Positions 61,865 to 64,000 of a DNA stretch of 64,000 bases are shown piece by piece (positions within the stretch are counted from its first letter, which is position 1; each line of letters begins with the position of its first letter). The position numbers and the translations under genes were made by a program. This DNA is from Halorussus salilacus (GTDB lineage Archaea; Halobacteriota; Halobacteria; Halobacteriales; Haladaptataceae). The stretch spans positions 1,860,001-1,924,000 of the forward strand of contig NZ_CP099993.1 of the NCBI RefSeq assembly GCF_024138125.1. Direction: 5' to 3'. The notes under the pieces are model-generated. The model did not search any database, was not told the DNA's origin, and worked only from the letters and a program-made list of their open reading frames with translations.

Positions 61865-62404
61865 ATGACCGAGGATGAAGACGAGGTCGACATTGAAGCC
61901 CGTTATGACCCGTCCTATTCTTATCCTACTGTCGAGGAGATCATCGATATTCACGGCGACATCATCGAAGACGATCCCAACGCCGAACCCGGTCTGAAAA
62001 ACCGCGGTGACTTAGAGTACGCCATCGACCACATCGAACACGGCCACTTCGGAGAAGGTCCCGAAACCCTCCACGAGAAGGCCTATCAGCTTATGCGGCT
62101 CATCGCCGCCAATCATCCGTTTGTAGACGGAAACAAGCGCACAGCCCTCGCTACTACTGTCTATTTCTACTTCTGGAACGGATACGAACTGGAGTATCAA
62201 GCGGAACTGGAAGCGATGCTTATTCTCATCTCGATTCGCGAAGACTTCATCAATCCCGAAACCGCGGTGGAGTACCTCGAGGGCATCGCCGAAGAGTTCG
62301 AAATCGGGCACGTTCTGAACCTCTTTGAAGGTCTGGATTTACTTACGGAGGTCGCCGAGAACATGGGGAACGAGTCTGAGGAAGAGGATGGCCGGTCCCC
62401 ATAG
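61865..62404 (+). CDS. doc: Doc/Fic-type toxin
   Basis: A 179-residue death-on-curing family protein. YPTVEEIIDIHGDIIEDDP opens it and the catalytic loop is AANHPFVDGNKRTALATTV (H-x-F-x-D-G-N-K-R, residues about 81-91), all key residues intact. Doc phosphorylates EF-Tu in bacteria; Fic relatives AMPylate. The extra 40 C-terminal residues are acidic. The presumed antitoxin frame follows 3 bases later, opposite to the usual phd-doc order. G+C is lower than in flanking genes. Confidence 0.85.
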   Translation: MTEDEDEVDIEARYDPSYSYPTVEEIIDIHGDIIEDDPNAEPGLKNRGDLEYAIDHIEHGHFGEGPETLHEKAYQLMRLIAANHPFVDGNKRTALATTVYFYFWNGYELEYQAELEAMLILISIREDFINPETAVEYLEGIAEEFEIGHVLNLFEGLDLLTEVAENMGNESEEEDGRSP

Positions 62405-62407
62405 TTT

Positions 62408-62632
62408 ATGCCCGACAACCGAGTAGATAGGCTCACGATGAGTACCGATGACCTCGAAGTCTCGCCGGAGGGCCTCTCCCGCGAAGAACTACTGCACGCT
62501 CTCAAGACCGGCGAGATCACGATTCAGGAGGTCCGAGAGAACGAAGCGCTCCGCCAGCAGGTCCGCCAGCTTATCGTGAAACGGGACATGGAAAAGCACC
62601 GCGAAATCTACGACCGCCTTGCTGAGGTTTAG
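62408..62632 (+). CDS. small partner of the Doc toxin (putative antitoxin)
   Basis: A 74-residue acidic, helical protein; a second possible start (MSTDDLEVSPEG) lies ten codons in. The core SREELLHALKTGEITIQEVR-ENEALRQQVRQLIV may make a helical hairpin that could insert beside the Fic loop. Position immediately after doc indicates co-expression. Antitoxin function is inferred; it does not match Phd or AbrB DNA-binding folds, so regulation of the operon could differ. Confidence 0.6.
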   Translation: MPDNRVDRLTMSTDDLEVSPEGLSREELLHALKTGEITIQEVRENEALRQQVRQLIVKRDMEKHREIYDRLAEV

Positions 62633-62659
62633 TAACGCGGTCAGTTTCTCCTCCGTTTC

Positions 62660-64000
<1,341 letters not shown>

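Overview
The window is chromosomal DNA from a halophilic archaeon (class Halobacteria). Evidence: very G+C-rich sequence with G/C at almost every wobble position, strongly acidic proteins, TATA-like boxes (TTTAAA, TTTATA) about 26-30 bases upstream of start codons that have no ribosome binding site (leaderless messages), an MCM helicase, a TFB, twin-arginine signals, a PGF-CTERM-like C-terminus, and haloarchaea-specific families such as HalOD1. The genus is not certain; nothing seen excludes a Halorussus/Haladaptatus-type genome.

Layout. 1-5.9 kb: debris of a VapBC-like module, a cupin, a small unknown gene, a DEAD/DEAH helicase, a HalOD1 protein and an SLC13-type permease with RCK_C domains. 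5.9-9.3 kb: tRNA-Pro(TGG) followed by a 3.3-kb lower-G+C islet carrying one large Tat-exported hydrolase; a 15-bp copy of the tRNA 3' end closes the islet. 9.4-15.5 kb: methyltransferase, aspartoacylase-like enzyme, MCM split by a 529-residue intein, and a short MCM partner. 15.6-20.4 kb: a run of unknown haloarchaeal genes (one frameshifted) ending in a MinD-like ATPase, then a TFB and a possible regulator. 20.5-23.4 kb: two secreted proteins, a ParA-like protein without the Walker lysines, a HIT protein. 23.4-27.3 kb: a MITE-like element and isoleucyl-tRNA synthetase. 27.4-28.7 kb: a two-gene accessory islet (membrane protein plus SocA/Panacea-like protein). 28.8-35.6 kb: PRPP synthetase, a tandem-repeat array joined to a long-hairpin element, a beta-propeller protein, phosphoglucosamine mutase, HisI, an IMPACT-family protein, an acetyltransferase. 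35.6-43.5 kb: ACT regulator, a peptide/membrane-protein/peptide unit, HisB, HisA, an ATP-grasp protein, SerB, and the methionine-synthesis pair MetX plus O-acetylhomoserine sulfhydrylase. 43.5-49.5 kb: S66 peptidase whose 3' end was split from a duplicate copy by an inserted PIN/AbrB toxin-antitoxin pair, two membrane proteins, a ParB-like protein and an aminotransferase. 49.6-55.3 kb: PRC-barrel-like protein, a soluble chemotaxis transducer with a sensory partner, a TraB-like protein, a second hairpin element and NAD-dependent DNA ligase. 55.4-64 kb: ABC transporter, UvrC, SPFH protein, a Doc-type toxin pair, and UvrB running off the right end.

How the genes work together. Housekeeping themes are DNA replication and repair (MCM, LigA, UvrC, UvrB), histidine synthesis (prs, hisI, hisB, hisA, scattered rather than in one operon), serine and sulfur amino acid synthesis (serB, metX, sulfhydrylase), and signalling. 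Between them lie small acquired pieces: a tRNA-targeted islet, three toxin-antitoxin-like loci plus one decayed one, an intein, and three classes of intergenic repeat. No CRISPR array, rRNA, integrase or transposase gene was seen. The most interesting new observations are the tRNA-Pro islet with no integrase, the toxin-antitoxin insertion with a 23-bp flanking duplication, the peptide-coupled membrane protein at 36.3-37.1 kb, and the paired long-hairpin elements.
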